This document shows, in pieces, positions 45,995 through 55,196 of a DNA stretch of 64,000 nucleotides. This DNA is from Muricauda sp. MAR_2010_75 (GTDB lineage Bacteria; Bacteroidota; Bacteroidia; Flavobacteriales; Flavobacteriaceae). The notes under the pieces were generated by a model that ran no database searches, was not told where the DNA came from, and saw only the letters and a program-made list of their open reading frames with translations. Made by a program: the position numbers and the translations under genes. The stretch spans positions 1,139,501 to 1,203,500 of the forward strand of contig NZ_JQNJ01000001.1 of assembly GCF_000745185.1 (NCBI RefSeq). Reading direction: 5' to 3'. Each line of letters opens with the position of its first letter. Positions within the stretch are counted from its first letter, which is position 1.

Positions 45995-48415
45995 TTAAAA
46001 AACGTAGCCCAATCCTAAAATTAAATTGGTTCCAGGAGCCACAATGCCCGAAGAATACATCCGATAGCGTTGGTTGGTCATATTTTCCAAACCAACTGTG
46101 GCCTTTAGGGCATTGGAGATTTGATATTGCGACCTAAAATTTAAGGTGTACCAAGAAGGTGCATAAGGGTTGCCATTGGCGTCACTGGCATAGATATAAT
46201 CCTTGCCTTGCTCCGAAAGGGCCAAATCATCATTACTGACCTCTCCATTGTAGTTGACAAAAACATCTGCTTTCAATTTTTGATTCTGCCAAACCAAATG
46301 GGCGTCACCAAAGGTGGGCGCGGCATGGCGAGCCGGACTATCGGTGCCATCATCGTCCTCTTCAATCCCTTCGGTAAGGGTAAGGTTCGATGAAAATGAC
46401 CAATGCTCATCAAAAAAGGCTTCCATCCCAAATTCAAAACCATACACATAGGCCTTGGCAGCATTTTGAATCGCCTGAACATTGCTTAGCTCTCCGTTGT
46501 ATTCAATCTCGGTTTCCCCATTAAAGTTGAAATCCCTTCGTACCAAAGCATCCACCAAATAGGTGTAATAGGCGGCTCCTTTAAAAACAAATCTGTCACC
46601 AAAATTTTTTCGGATTCCAAGTTCCCCGTTGTAGGCATACTCAGGTTCCAAATCTGGATTGGGAACCACCACAGAGCCCGGTTCGGAGTCGAATATTTTT
46701 CCAATGTCATCAATATTGGGTGCTCTAAACCCAGTGGATCCGTTCAATGTTATCTGCAAATCCTCCCTGGGAAACCAACTAAATCCCAAACTTCCGGTAA
46801 GGGCTCCGGTTACGATATCGGCCTCATCAAAAGGGAAGGGATAAAAGGTCTTTTCAAATTCGGCATCCACCCAAACTTGGCTATACCGAATTCCGGAAAG
46901 CAAGGTGAAATTGGGTTCTATTTGATATTCGCCATTGATATATCCAGCGAAAGTCTGCCAAGTGGCCCCATCAGGATAACGGGATGCAGTACGTTCCACC
47001 GCACCGGTTTCAATGTTTCGCACGCTTCCTTTGGAATTTACCTTGTTGAAGACATACTCAGCACCATAATACAAATGCAGTCCTCCCAATTTTTTGTTCT
47101 CAAAATCCAAGTTCATGGAAAGGGCATCCACTTCTTCCTTTGTGGAAAACAGCTCCACATCGCCAAAACCACGGTCATACCGACTCTCCTCAAAAAATTG
47201 ATAGGCCGTAGTAAGTTTTAAGCGGTCGTAAAATTTGCTTTCCCCCTTTTTAGTGACCTGAAAATTCCCCATAAACCACTTTTGGGGGCCATAATACCAT
47301 TCAGCAGATCGAAGTCCTTGCCCATTACCAGTTGGACGAATCAATCTATCATATCTGGGGTAATCCGAAGTTTCAGAATAGTAGAGCCCCAAGTTATAGT
47401 TCCATGTATCATTGGGTCGATACGCAAATTTTTGAAGAAAATTTACCTGATCGTATCCGGTTGAAACCTGTTTTTTCGGGTCATCGTTGGAAACCAACAC
47501 ATCCATGCCATTTTGTTGGATGACATAATTGTTTCTGAGATAGGAATCCGGACCGTGCTCACCCATTTTCAAATCATCAAAATTATTGTAGGTAAAACTG
47601 GTGTAGGATGCCCATTTTTGCCGACCAAAATTAAACTCCACATGACTGGTGCTTTCGGTGTTGGCCGAAGCAAATCTATAATCTGCCTTGCCCGAAAACG
47701 CCAAGCTATCCGTAAATGAAAAATGGGGTTTTTTCGTGTAGAAGTTCATTACCCCACCGATGGCATCGCTGCCGTAGATTACAGAACCGGGTCCAAAGAT
47801 AACTTCGGTCTTGTTCACCGTAAAGGGATCAATTGAAATTACATTTTGAAGGTTTCCTCCGCGGAATATGGCATTGTTCATCCGAACGCCATCCACGGAC
47901 AACAATAACCTATTGGTGGCAAAACCCCGGATCATGGGGCTCCCTCCTCCCAATTGACTTTTTTGGACAAAGACCTTTCCGCTGTTCTGTAGTAGGTCTG
48001 CCGAGGTTTGTGGCGCGGTAAAAGAAATACTTCGCGCATCAATGGTTTCTATTTTTTGGGGAACATTCTTTTTTTGTTGCTCCCATTTGGAAACGGACAG
48101 AACCACTTCTTCCAATTCTTCAGACCTTAAATAAAGGTAAACTCGGTGATCATTTTTGGCAATCTGTGATTTTGTGGTGGCATAAATCTCATAACTGAGA
48201 TGTTGAAAGGTAATCCGCTCATTGGGATTGAAAATTCCCAAATCGGTTTTTCCATTATAATCCGTGATTGTGGTTTTGGATTTGTCCCTATTAAAAATGG
48301 CCAAGTTGGAAATGGGTATTCCCGAATCGGCATCCAGAACGGTTACTTCTTGTGCATAAAGCGAAATGGAAACCAGTATTAAAAATAAAGTTAGGGTTAA
48401 GGCTGGTTTAAACAT
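45995..48415 (-). CDS. TonB-dependent receptor, haem/haemoprotein-receptor-like
   Basis: The ATG at 48415 gives 806 residues with signal MFKPALTLTLFLILVSISLYAQ; the longer frame overlaps recO. A short carboxypeptidase-like domain (about 25-95) precedes a plug with GGGSPMIRGFATNRLLLSVDGVRMNN, as in haemoglobin/haem receptors. The barrel has FRAP and NPDL boxes typical of the haem-receptor group, although no His lies between them, and these boxes also occur in other receptors. It ends LGLGYVF. It follows recO by one base. Confidence 0.85.
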   Translation of the reverse strand: MFKPALTLTLFLILVSISLYAQEVTVLDADSGIPISNLAIFNRDKSKTTITDYNGKTDLGIFNPNERITFQHLSYEIYATTKSQIAKNDHRVYLYLRSEELEEVVLSVSKWEQQKKNVPQKIETIDARSISFTAPQTSADLLQNSGKVFVQKSQLGGGSPMIRGFATNRLLLSVDGVRMNNAIFRGGNLQNVISIDPFTVNKTEVIFGPGSVIYGSDAIGGVMNFYTKKPHFSFTDSLAFSGKADYRFASANTESTSHVEFNFGRQKWASYTSFTYNNFDDLKMGEHGPDSYLRNNYVIQQNGMDVLVSNDDPKKQVSTGYDQVNFLQKFAYRPNDTWNYNLGLYYSETSDYPRYDRLIRPTGNGQGLRSAEWYYGPQKWFMGNFQVTKKGESKFYDRLKLTTAYQFFEESRYDRGFGDVELFSTKEEVDALSMNLDFENKKLGGLHLYYGAEYVFNKVNSKGSVRNIETGAVERTASRYPDGATWQTFAGYINGEYQIEPNFTLLSGIRYSQVWVDAEFEKTFYPFPFDEADIVTGALTGSLGFSWFPREDLQITLNGSTGFRAPNIDDIGKIFDSEPGSVVVPNPDLEPEYAYNGELGIRKNFGDRFVFKGAAYYTYLVDALVRRDFNFNGETEIEYNGELSNVQAIQNAAKAYVYGFEFGMEAFFDEHWSFSSNLTLTEGIEEDDDGTDSPARHAAPTFGDAHLVWQNQKLKADVFVNYNGEVSNDDLALSEQGKDYIYASDANGNPYAPSWYTLNFRSQYQISNALKATVGLENMTNQRYRMYSSGIVAPGTNLILGLGYVF

Positions 48416-48416
48416 G

Positions 48417-49136
48417 TTAGTTAAAAACGGCATTTAATACGGCAAGGGACTTTGGTTCCCTAAATCCGTGCACGTGCAACCGGAAATAGAGAATAACCAT
48501 TTTTAAGAGTTCCCGCCTGTTAGACTTAGTTAGTTGTATTGCATGTAATGCCTCAAAATTCGTGCCCAAAAAACGTTTAAAATTTTCCAGTATTTCACTT
48601 TGAATCAATGGGTTAAGTGATTGTGTTTTAGAAAATCTTCCTTCTTGAAGATCAAAAAAAGGCGAGTTTTTAAAAGAAGTGTCCGGATAGAAGCCCAAAT
48701 ACTTGGTGAGATCCAACAAAAAAAGGAGGTGAAAATTGGGGTTTGCAGGATGCTCATCCAACCAAAGCAATGCATATTCCAAATAATTGAAAAGGCCTTC
48801 ATCCCGCTCCTCTTCATGAATACTGTTACCCAACATTTCGGCCAAAAAAAGAACGATGCTGTTTTTTACAATATCGGTATGGAGCGACTTGTAGGGCATG
48901 GACACCTTTACCTCCCGTATACTTTCTAAAGTACCTTTGTTTTTGTGGTTAGCCACAATTTCCAACTGCATCAACGGGAGAAAATAGCCCGGTTTCAGTT
49001 TTCCTTTTTTGGAGCCCATAACCCCTTTCAACAAATAGGTCTTGAGTCCATCCGAAGCCGTAAATGCCCTAACAATAAGACTGGTATCGCCATATTTTAG
49101 GGAAGAAAGTACAATGGCCTTGGTGGTTACTTGCAT
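48417..49136 (-). CDS. recO: DNA repair protein RecO
   Basis: The ATG at 49136 (MQVTTKAIVLSSLKYGDTS) starts the OB-fold (about 1-80; the run VRAFTASDGLKTYLLKGVMG). A helical domain follows (about 90-239), with no zinc-finger cysteines, usual in Bacteroidota. RecO loads RecA in the RecFOR pathway. Translational spacing to the downstream TonB receptor gene is one base, so the two are coupled even though their functions differ. Confidence 0.93.
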   Translation of the reverse strand: MQVTTKAIVLSSLKYGDTSLIVRAFTASDGLKTYLLKGVMGSKKGKLKPGYFLPLMQLEIVANHKNKGTLESIREVKVSMPYKSLHTDIVKNSIVLFLAEMLGNSIHEEERDEGLFNYLEYALLWLDEHPANPNFHLLFLLDLTKYLGFYPDTSFKNSPFFDLQEGRFSKTQSLNPLIQSEILENFKRFLGTNFEALHAIQLTKSNRRELLKMVILYFRLHVHGFREPKSLAVLNAVFN

Positions 49137-49142
49137 AGGGTT

Positions 49143-49198
49143 AAAAAAAAGGCAGTTACAGAAAGGAGTAAAAATAAGCACTCCTTCCGGTAACTGCC
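49143..49198 (-). terminator. Intrinsic terminator after gdhA
   Basis: A long bipartite hairpin (GGCAGTTAC with GTAACTGCC, and AAGGAGT with ACTCCTT inside) followed by eight T on the minus strand; it ends just before the recO start. Confidence 0.9.
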
Positions 49199-49226
49199 AA
49201 CCAAAAACTCTGGTTGATTATAGGAA

Positions 49227-50570
49227 TTAAATCACACCTTGGGCCAACATGGCATCCGCCACCTTTACAAAGCCAGCAATATTGGCTCCTTTTACATAGT
49301 TGCAGTAGCCGTCCTCCTCTTTCCCATATTCAATACAGGAATCGTGAATATCGGCCATAATACCTTTAAGCCGCTCATCAACTTCTTTTCGGGTCCAGCT
49401 GATACGCAATGAGTTTTGCGACATTTCCAATCCTGAAGTGGCCACACCTCCTGCATTTGAGGCTTTCCCAGGAGCGAATAAAATTTTGGCATCATGGAAT
49501 GCATGAATGGCTTCCGGGGTTGAAGGCATATTTGCTCCTTCGGCCACGGCAATACATCCGTTTTTGATCAATGTTGCGGCATCATCACCATTCAATTCGT
49601 TTTGGGTGGCACAGGGCAATGCAATATCACAAGCCACTTTCCAAGGGGTTTCTCCCTTATGGAATTCGGCTGATGGATATTTATCCACATACTCCGAAAT
49701 TCTGCCTCTCTTGTTGTTCTTCAAATCCATAACAAAGGCGAGTTTTCCTTCATCAATACCGTCTTTGTCATAAATGAATCCTCCGGAATCGGAAAGCGTC
49801 AATACCTTCCCTCCCAAATGCAATACCTTTTCTGCGGCATATTGCGCCACGTTACCCGAACCTGAAATGACCACTTTTTTGTCTTTACAGGTTTCGTTTT
49901 TGGTCTTCAGCATGCTATCGGCAAAGTAAACGGTTCCATATCCTGTGGCTTCAGGGCGAATCAAGGAACCGCCCCATGAAAGTCCTTTCCCGGTCAACAC
50001 TCCAGTGAACTCGTTGCGTATTTTTTTGTACATCCCAAAGAGGAAACCAATTTCACGGGCGCCTACGCCAATATCCCCGGCTGGAATATCGGTGTTTGGG
50101 CCAATATGCCTGCACAGTTCGGTCATAAAAGCATGGCAAAAACGCATGATTTCGTCATCCGATTTACCCTTTGGGTCAAAATCGGAACCTCCTTTACCAC
50201 CACCCATGGGCAGGGTGGTCAAGCTATTTTTAAAAACTTGTTCAAAGGCCAAGAATTTCAATACACTGGCGTTCACTGTGGGATGAAAACGAAGTCCTCC
50301 TTTGTAAGGTCCAATGGCCGAGTTCATTTGAACGCGATAACCACGATTAACATGGATTTCACCATCATCATCAATCCATGCCACTCGGAACGAAATCAAT
50401 CGTTCCGGCTCCACCATGCGCAAAAGGATATTTTTTCCGTAATAAATGTCGTTTTGTGCGATGTAAGGAATTACGGTTTCTGCTACCTCTTGAACCGCTT
50501 GGATGAATTCTGGTTCATGGCCGTTTCTAGCAATGACCTCATCCATAAATGCTTTAATTTTCTGTTCCAT
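49227..50570 (-). CDS. gdhA: NADP-type glutamate dehydrogenase
   Basis: The 447-residue length fits hexameric NADP-GDH. Substrate Lys is in LPMGGGKGGSDFDPKGKSD (about 114-132), catalytic Asp in TDIPAGDIGVGAREIG (about 168). The Rossmann fold has VVISGSGNVAQYAAEK (about 236). It assimilates ammonia into glutamate. A -7 element is upstream (50643-50650). Confidence 0.97.
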   Translation of the reverse strand: MEQKIKAFMDEVIARNGHEPEFIQAVQEVAETVIPYIAQNDIYYGKNILLRMVEPERLISFRVAWIDDDGEIHVNRGYRVQMNSAIGPYKGGLRFHPTVNASVLKFLAFEQVFKNSLTTLPMGGGKGGSDFDPKGKSDDEIMRFCHAFMTELCRHIGPNTDIPAGDIGVGAREIGFLFGMYKKIRNEFTGVLTGKGLSWGGSLIRPEATGYGTVYFADSMLKTKNETCKDKKVVISGSGNVAQYAAEKVLHLGGKVLTLSDSGGFIYDKDGIDEGKLAFVMDLKNNKRGRISEYVDKYPSAEFHKGETPWKVACDIALPCATQNELNGDDAATLIKNGCIAVAEGANMPSTPEAIHAFHDAKILFAPGKASNAGGVATSGLEMSQNSLRISWTRKEVDERLKGIMADIHDSCIEYGKEEDGYCNYVKGANIAGFVKVADAMLAQGVI

Positions 50571-50642
50571 ATAACGGATTGCTATTTTGTTGTTGCTGCA
50601 ACTTTAATAAGCGGCAGTTTTATTGAATTTATAATTTGATGG

Positions 50643-50650
50643 CAAAATTA
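50643..50650 (-). promoter_or_regulatory. -7 promoter element of gdhA
   Basis: TAATTTTG on the minus strand, exact TAnnTTTG, 72 bases before the ATG; no clear -33, so moderate support. Confidence 0.4.
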
Positions 50651-50699
50651 TATTATTTACATAATTTGAAGTGGCTTTTTTTAAAAATTTTTCAATCCA

Positions 50700-51854
50700 C
50701 TACCCTATGGCCTGTTTCAAATCCGCAATTAAATCGTCTGCGTCCTCAATACCTACGCTTAAACGAATCAAAGCATCCACCACGCCACTTTTTTCTCGTT
50801 CTTCTTTAGGAATACTGGCATGGGTCATGCTTGCCGGATGGCCCGCCAAACTCTCCACGCCTCCCAGCGACTCAGCCAAAGTGAAAACCTCCAGTTTTTC
50901 CACAATTTTTATGGCTTCTTCATAGCTGCTCCCTTTGGGCACAAAAGATATCATTCCACCAAAACCGCTCATTTGGCTTTTGGCAATGTCATGATTGGGG
51001 TGCGACTCAAATCCGGGCCAGTACACTTTTTCAATTTTGGGGTGGTTGGCTAAATAGTGAGCTATGGCTTTCCCGTTTTCACAATGGCGTTGCATACGAA
51101 CGTGGAGGGTTTTTATGCCGCGAAGCGTTAAAAAACTGTCCATGGGACCACACACCGCACCACTGGCATTTTGAATGAAATAGAGCTTGTCCGCCAGTTC
51201 CTTATCCTTCACCACCAAAGCTCCTACCACAAGATCACTGTGACCGCCCAAATATTTGGTGGCTGAGTGCATCACAATATCCGCTCCCAAATCCAATGGT
51301 CTTTGTAAATAGGGGGTGGCAAAAGTATTGTCTACGGCCAACAATAAGTTGTGTTTTTTGGCCAGAGCAGAAACCGCCTCAATATCTATAACGTTCATCA
51401 TTGGATTGGTTGGTGTCTCTACCCATATCAATTTGGTTTTTATGTTGATGTTCGCTTCAATGGAAGCTACATCTTGCATCCCTATAAAATGGAATTTTAT
51501 GCCAAATTTTTCAAATATCTGTTTGAAAAGCCGATAGCTCCCCCCGTACAAATCGTTGGTGGAAACTACCTCATCACCAGGTTGCAACAATTTTATAACG
51601 GCATCAATGGCCGATAAACCACTGGCAAAGGCCAATCCATAAGTTCCATTTTCAATGCTGGCCAAAGCATTCTCCAAAGCGGTCCGGGTGGGGTTGGCAC
51701 TTCTAGAGTATTCAAATCCCTTATGTCCGCCCGGGGTGGTCTGGGCATAGGTTGAGGTTTGGTAAATGGGTGGCATTACGGCTCCATAAGCTTTGTCTGG
51801 ATGTTGCCCCCCATGAATGGTCTTGCTGTTAAATCGTAACTTTTTTTTGCTCAT
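50700..51854 (-). CDS. Cystathionine gamma-synthase-type PLP enzyme
   Basis: A 384-residue Cys/Met-metabolism PLP enzyme. The PLP Lys is in VMHSATKYLGGHSD (about 201), the phosphate region in SGLSAIDAV, Tyr/Arg in FEYSRSANPTR, and the closing ESLGGVESLAGHPASMTHASIP matches cystathionine synthases/lyases. It is most likely cystathionine gamma-synthase (MetB) or gamma-lyase; sequence alone does not decide. Confidence 0.92.
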   Translation of the reverse strand: MSKKKLRFNSKTIHGGQHPDKAYGAVMPPIYQTSTYAQTTPGGHKGFEYSRSANPTRTALENALASIENGTYGLAFASGLSAIDAVIKLLQPGDEVVSTNDLYGGSYRLFKQIFEKFGIKFHFIGMQDVASIEANINIKTKLIWVETPTNPMMNVIDIEAVSALAKKHNLLLAVDNTFATPYLQRPLDLGADIVMHSATKYLGGHSDLVVGALVVKDKELADKLYFIQNASGAVCGPMDSFLTLRGIKTLHVRMQRHCENGKAIAHYLANHPKIEKVYWPGFESHPNHDIAKSQMSGFGGMISFVPKGSSYEEAIKIVEKLEVFTLAESLGGVESLAGHPASMTHASIPKEEREKSGVVDALIRLSVGIEDADDLIADLKQAIG

Positions 51855-51939
51855 TTTCTTATGATCTTCCTACAAATGTATTGCTATCTTTCGGAGTTTT
51901 CAATGAAGTCTTATTTTTGGAAACCCAAAAACCTCACTT

Positions 51940-52680
51940 ATGAAAAAGTATTTCCGCCTACTTTTAATCCTCTGGATTCCTATTGGTTGCGAAACCGAAC
52001 ACAAACTTACGTTTGAACCACTGAAATTACAGGGGGAGTCCTGCAAGAATTGTCCTGAAATTACAATAAACATTCCACATGCCTTGGATGAGTCGGGCGT
52101 GGCCACTGCCATTAACCGCAGTTTGCGGGAAGAGGTGATCGCGCTTTTATCTTTCAGTGAAAATGAAGACATTGAGAATGTGGATCAGGCCATGGCATCG
52201 TTTACCGAAAGTTATAAAGAATTAAAGACCAAATTCCCCGATGAAATAGGCTGGGAGGCCAAAATAAATGGCGAAATCATTTATGAGGATGCCAATATGG
52301 TGACCATTGTGGTGAACTCCTATACCTTTACCGGAGGGGCACACGGATATGGCTCCACGAGCTATCTCAATTTTGATAAGGCAAAAGGCACTGAACTGGA
52401 AAACTGGCAGCTTTTTGATGATCCTGAAGGTTTTGAAAAATTTGCGGAGACCAAGTTTAGGGTTCAGGAGAAAATTCCCCAAGATAGCAACATCAACGCC
52501 ACAGGTTTTATGTTCGAGGGTGACTCGTTTCATTTACCCAACAATGTGGGTTATACCCAAGATGGGGTACAATTAATCTACAACCAATATGAGGTGGCTT
52601 CTTATGCCGATGGGCCCATCATCTTGACCCTGCCCTATTCCGAAGTAAATCTTTTTTTAAAGCGCAAGGTGAAGTCTTGA
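51940..52680 (+). CDS. DUF4163/DUF3298 lipoprotein
   Basis: The 246-residue lipoprotein (MKKYFRLLLILWIPIGC) has an N-terminal DUF4163-type region (about 40-125) and a C-terminal DUF3298 domain (about 150-240; FTGGAHGYGSTSYLNFD, YSEVNLFLK). This pair is seen in RsiV-like proteins that sense lysozyme, but no regulatory TM part is present here, so it is probably a lipid-anchored periplasmic protein of unknown function. Confidence 0.85.
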   Translation: MKKYFRLLLILWIPIGCETEHKLTFEPLKLQGESCKNCPEITINIPHALDESGVATAINRSLREEVIALLSFSENEDIENVDQAMASFTESYKELKTKFPDEIGWEAKINGEIIYEDANMVTIVVNSYTFTGGAHGYGSTSYLNFDKAKGTELENWQLFDDPEGFEKFAETKFRVQEKIPQDSNINATGFMFEGDSFHLPNNVGYTQDGVQLIYNQYEVASYADGPIILTLPYSEVNLFLKRKVKS

Positions 52681-52698
52681 ATAATTCCACAAAAAACT

Positions 52699-53250
52699 TC
52701 ACTTCAAATAATACCGAATACCAACTCCCAACAGTAGCATGGTGTCATTAAGGTCACTGTTAAAATGGTAAAAACCACTTGTTGGGACAAATAATGAAAA
52801 AGCATCCGAAAGAAAGAAATCCATTTCAAAAGAGGCAAAACCTCCAAAGATAAAACTGCTCTCAGCTGTTGATGCATCAAACGGAAATTCCGTTTCACCA
52901 TTGTTGATGTACTTGTACCCAACCGAAGGCCCTCCACCAAAAAAAATGAAGAATCCCCGTTTTGGAGCAGTCAAAATTGTGGTAAAATACCCAAGATTGA
53001 ATAGGTAGTCGTGGTAGGGAAATTCAACACCGGAATTGGGTTGCTCTTTGGAAAAAGTAGCTGCCAAAGAGGCTTGGAGATAATCTGTTGTGCTGTGATA
53101 ATGGTTTAAATTGAACTGCATACCATACCCATCAGTCTTGTAGGTGGGCACCACTCCAACGGAATAATTACTTCTTTGGGAATGGATTTGCTGAACGGTA
53201 ACCAACACTAGGGCGCAGTATACCCAGTAGGTAAAGTAGGTTTTTCTCAT
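52699..53250 (-). CDS. Outer-membrane barrel protein resembling conjugal transfer protein TraO
   Basis: The 183-residue protein has a signal peptide (to about residue 25, HSQ) and a small barrel: YLFNLGYFTTILTAPKRGFFIFFGGGPSVGYKYIN, then FIFGGFASFEMDFFLSDAFSLFV and the end LLLGVGIRYYLK. The order and spacing resemble Bacteroidota TraO, whose barrel has GYETVN and YGGFLTFEVETYLTDR-like stretches. No other conjugation genes are present, so it is a lone or recruited barrel. The link is from memory. Confidence 0.6.
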   Translation of the reverse strand: MRKTYFTYWVYCALVLVTVQQIHSQRSNYSVGVVPTYKTDGYGMQFNLNHYHSTTDYLQASLAATFSKEQPNSGVEFPYHDYLFNLGYFTTILTAPKRGFFIFFGGGPSVGYKYINNGETEFPFDASTAESSFIFGGFASFEMDFFLSDAFSLFVPTSGFYHFNSDLNDTMLLLGVGIRYYLK

Positions 53251-53403
53251 TATGGTTAAGATTTGGACCAGACATTACTTCGTATCTGTAATTTTGGGGT
53301 ACTGCGCAATTGCCATTTATAACGCTAAAGATACAAAATGGAGGAAAACAGACTTATAATTCCCTCATCAAGGGAAGGGCTCTCTTAAAATAAATGCGAA
53401 TGC

Positions 53404-53877
53404 CTAACGGTTTTTTTCCAGCGCTTTCTGCAAGCCGCGTATGGCACCTAGATGGATTCCCTCATGGTAAGTGCTAAAAGCAATGGCATCTTTGGCACTG
53501 ATAAGGGTTACATTGACCGAGGTGGTGAGTTCTTTGTAGTTCTTGACATTTAATCTGCCATGTTGGTAATCCAACTGAATATGCTTAACCGTGCTGAACA
53601 GATAGGCAGAAATCTTTTCCACTTCTTGATCTGAAGGTTCCCCATCAGGGAAGGTTCCCTTTCGGTACTTATTGATCAATTCTTCCTCAATGGTATAGTC
53701 CAGCCCACTTAAACCGTACACCAATAGCTGGGGGGTAACCACCACGTGGGCAATGTTCCACCAAATATTATTGCTGAATCCTTCTGGAATTCTATACAGC
53801 TCTTCTTTTGGGGTATGCTGCAAAGTATCGTGCAGTATTTTCCTGTTTTTAAGGAGAATGTCAAATATCTTTTCCAT
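53404..53877 (-). CDS. DinB-family (DinB_2) protein
   Basis: The ATG at 53877 (MEKIFDILLKNRKIL) gives 157 residues without a signal peptide. Helical bundle with the metal histidines in WWNIAHVVVTPQLLV (about 45) and STYHEGIHLGAIRG (about 136-141). It is divergent from an ArsR-like regulator, with a perfect inverted repeat in the spacer, so it is a probable regulatory target. Substrate unknown. Confidence 0.85.
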   Translation of the reverse strand: MEKIFDILLKNRKILHDTLQHTPKEELYRIPEGFSNNIWWNIAHVVVTPQLLVYGLSGLDYTIEEELINKYRKGTFPDGEPSDQEVEKISAYLFSTVKHIQLDYQHGRLNVKNYKELTTSVNVTLISAKDAIAFSTYHEGIHLGAIRGLQKALEKNR

Positions 53878-53909
53878 TTTTAGGTGCAAAAAGCCATCAT
53901 TATGTTAAA

Positions 53910-53933
53910 ACATATCTATTTTTTTAGATATGT
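53910..53933. promoter_or_regulatory. Perfect inverted repeat in the divergent spacer, probable operator
   Basis: ACATATCT-N8-AGATATGT, between the DinB-like gene (start 53877) and the ArsR-like gene (start 53958), overlapping where -33 would be. Likely site of the regulator. A similar AT-rich repeat ATATTT-AGCG-AAATAT follows the regulator gene (54281-54296). Confidence 0.6.
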
Positions 53934-53945
53934 AAATATTTAAAT

Positions 53946-53953
53946 TATATTTG
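53946..53953 (+). promoter_or_regulatory. -7 promoter element of the ArsR-like gene
   Basis: TATATTTG, exact TAnnTTTG, four bases before the ATG; implies leaderless mRNA. The operator lies just upstream. Confidence 0.5.
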
Positions 53954-53957
53954 TAAT

Positions 53958-54260
53958 ATGAATATTGTAGAAATCAATAAGGTTTTATCCAATAAAACTA
54001 GGGTTAATATTTTGAAATGGTTAAAAAACCCGGAATTAAATTTTCCGCCCCATCAGGATATTGATCATTTCAATGATGGTGTTTGTGTAGGTTACATTCA
54101 AGATAAGGCCGGCCTATCGCAATCCACTATCTCAACCTATTTAAATTCCATGCAAAATGCCAAATTGGTCATCCCAACCCGACATGGCAAATGGACCTAT
54201 TATAAAAGAAATGAGAAAGTCATTACCGCCTACATGGAGGCCATACGTAATGAACTGTAA
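53958..54260 (+). CDS. ArsR-like winged-helix transcriptional regulator
   Basis: The 100-residue protein is one winged HTH: NKVLSNKTRVNILKWL, CVGYIQDKAGLSQSTISTYLNSMQNAKLV (recognition helix SQSTISTYLNSM) and the wing TRHGKWTYYKR. One Cys (CVG, about residue 35) could serve as sensor, but no metal-binding pair is visible. It probably represses its own and the divergent DinB gene, and perhaps the racemase downstream. Confidence 0.88.
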   Translation: MNIVEINKVLSNKTRVNILKWLKNPELNFPPHQDIDHFNDGVCVGYIQDKAGLSQSTISTYLNSMQNAKLVIPTRHGKWTYYKRNEKVITAYMEAIRNEL

Positions 54261-54303
54261 TTTTTTTGATGAACATATTGATATTTAGCGAAATATAAAT
54301 ATT

Positions 54304-54438
54304 ATGGAAAACTGTACAATCTGCACACCTCAAAGACAAACAGCCCTAAATCCACTTAGAGTCATGGCCCAGAAAGTGTCTCATTTTTTAGCTTCGATTT
54401 CCATAGAGGGAGCTGAAGAAATGTCAAAAATTAAGTAA
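54304..54438 (+). CDS. Possible 44-residue protein
   Basis: ATG at 54304 to TAA; begins MENCTICTPQRQ with a CxxC, then a helix (PLRVMAQKVSHFLASIS) and a charged end. It fills the 196-base gap between the regulator and the racemase gene and has codon use like its neighbours. No homologue is recognised. Confidence 0.4.
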   Translation: MENCTICTPQRQTALNPLRVMAQKVSHFLASISIEGAEEMSKIK

Positions 54439-54456
54439 AATCCAAACAGGCAAAAG

Positions 54457-55149
54457 ATGAAAACAATTGGAATGATCGGTGGTATGAGTTGGGAGTCCTC
54501 AAAAGTTTATTATCAGCACCTCAATGAAATGGTGCGGGATCAATTGGGAGGCTCACACTCTGCAAAAACTATTCTCACCTCAGTTGATTTTGATGAAATT
54601 GAACGTCTTTCCTTCTCGGACGATTGGGACCAGATTGGGAACCTTATGGCCCTGCAGGCCAAAAAATTGGAAGTTGCGGGTTCTGATGTCGTTCTCCTAT
54701 GTACCAATACCATCCACCTAGTGAGCAACTTCATTACGGATGCCCTACACATTCCTTTTCTGCACATTGCCCATGCCACTGGACAAGCAATCAAAGAAAA
54801 AAGAATGGGAAAAGTGGCCCTTCTGGGGACCAAGTTCACTATGGAAAATGATTTTTACACCAAAATTCTGACTGAGGATTTTGGTCTGGAGGTCATCGTT
54901 CCAGATGAAAAAGACAGAGAAAATCTTCACTCCATTATTTACAATCAGTTGGTTAAAGGAATTTTTACAAAAGAATCTAAAGCAATCTGTTTGGAAATTA
55001 TTAGAAGAATGGAGTTGCAGGGTGCTGAAGGAGCCATATTAGGTTGTACGGAACTTCCGTTGCTCATTCCAGCAGAAGAAGCTTCAATCCACACCTTTGA
55101 CACTACAAAAATCCATGCCCAAAAGGCAGTTGAATTTGCACTTTCATAA
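54457..55149 (+). CDS. Aspartate/glutamate racemase-family protein
   Basis: The 230-residue protein has the two catalytic Cys: LLCTNTIH (about residue 82) and LGCTELPLL (about 193), with MIGGMSWESS at the N-terminus and GTKFTMENDFY (about 127). This is the broad-specificity (YgeA-like) group, which racemises amino acids without PLP. It may be cotranscribed with the regulator. Confidence 0.92.
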   Translation: MKTIGMIGGMSWESSKVYYQHLNEMVRDQLGGSHSAKTILTSVDFDEIERLSFSDDWDQIGNLMALQAKKLEVAGSDVVLLCTNTIHLVSNFITDALHIPFLHIAHATGQAIKEKRMGKVALLGTKFTMENDFYTKILTEDFGLEVIVPDEKDRENLHSIIYNQLVKGIFTKESKAICLEIIRRMELQGAEGAILGCTELPLLIPAEEASIHTFDTTKIHAQKAVEFALS

Positions 55150-55196
55150 CATGAATTGATTCATTTTTGACTTCCTTTGTGCCTTAGAACGTGATT

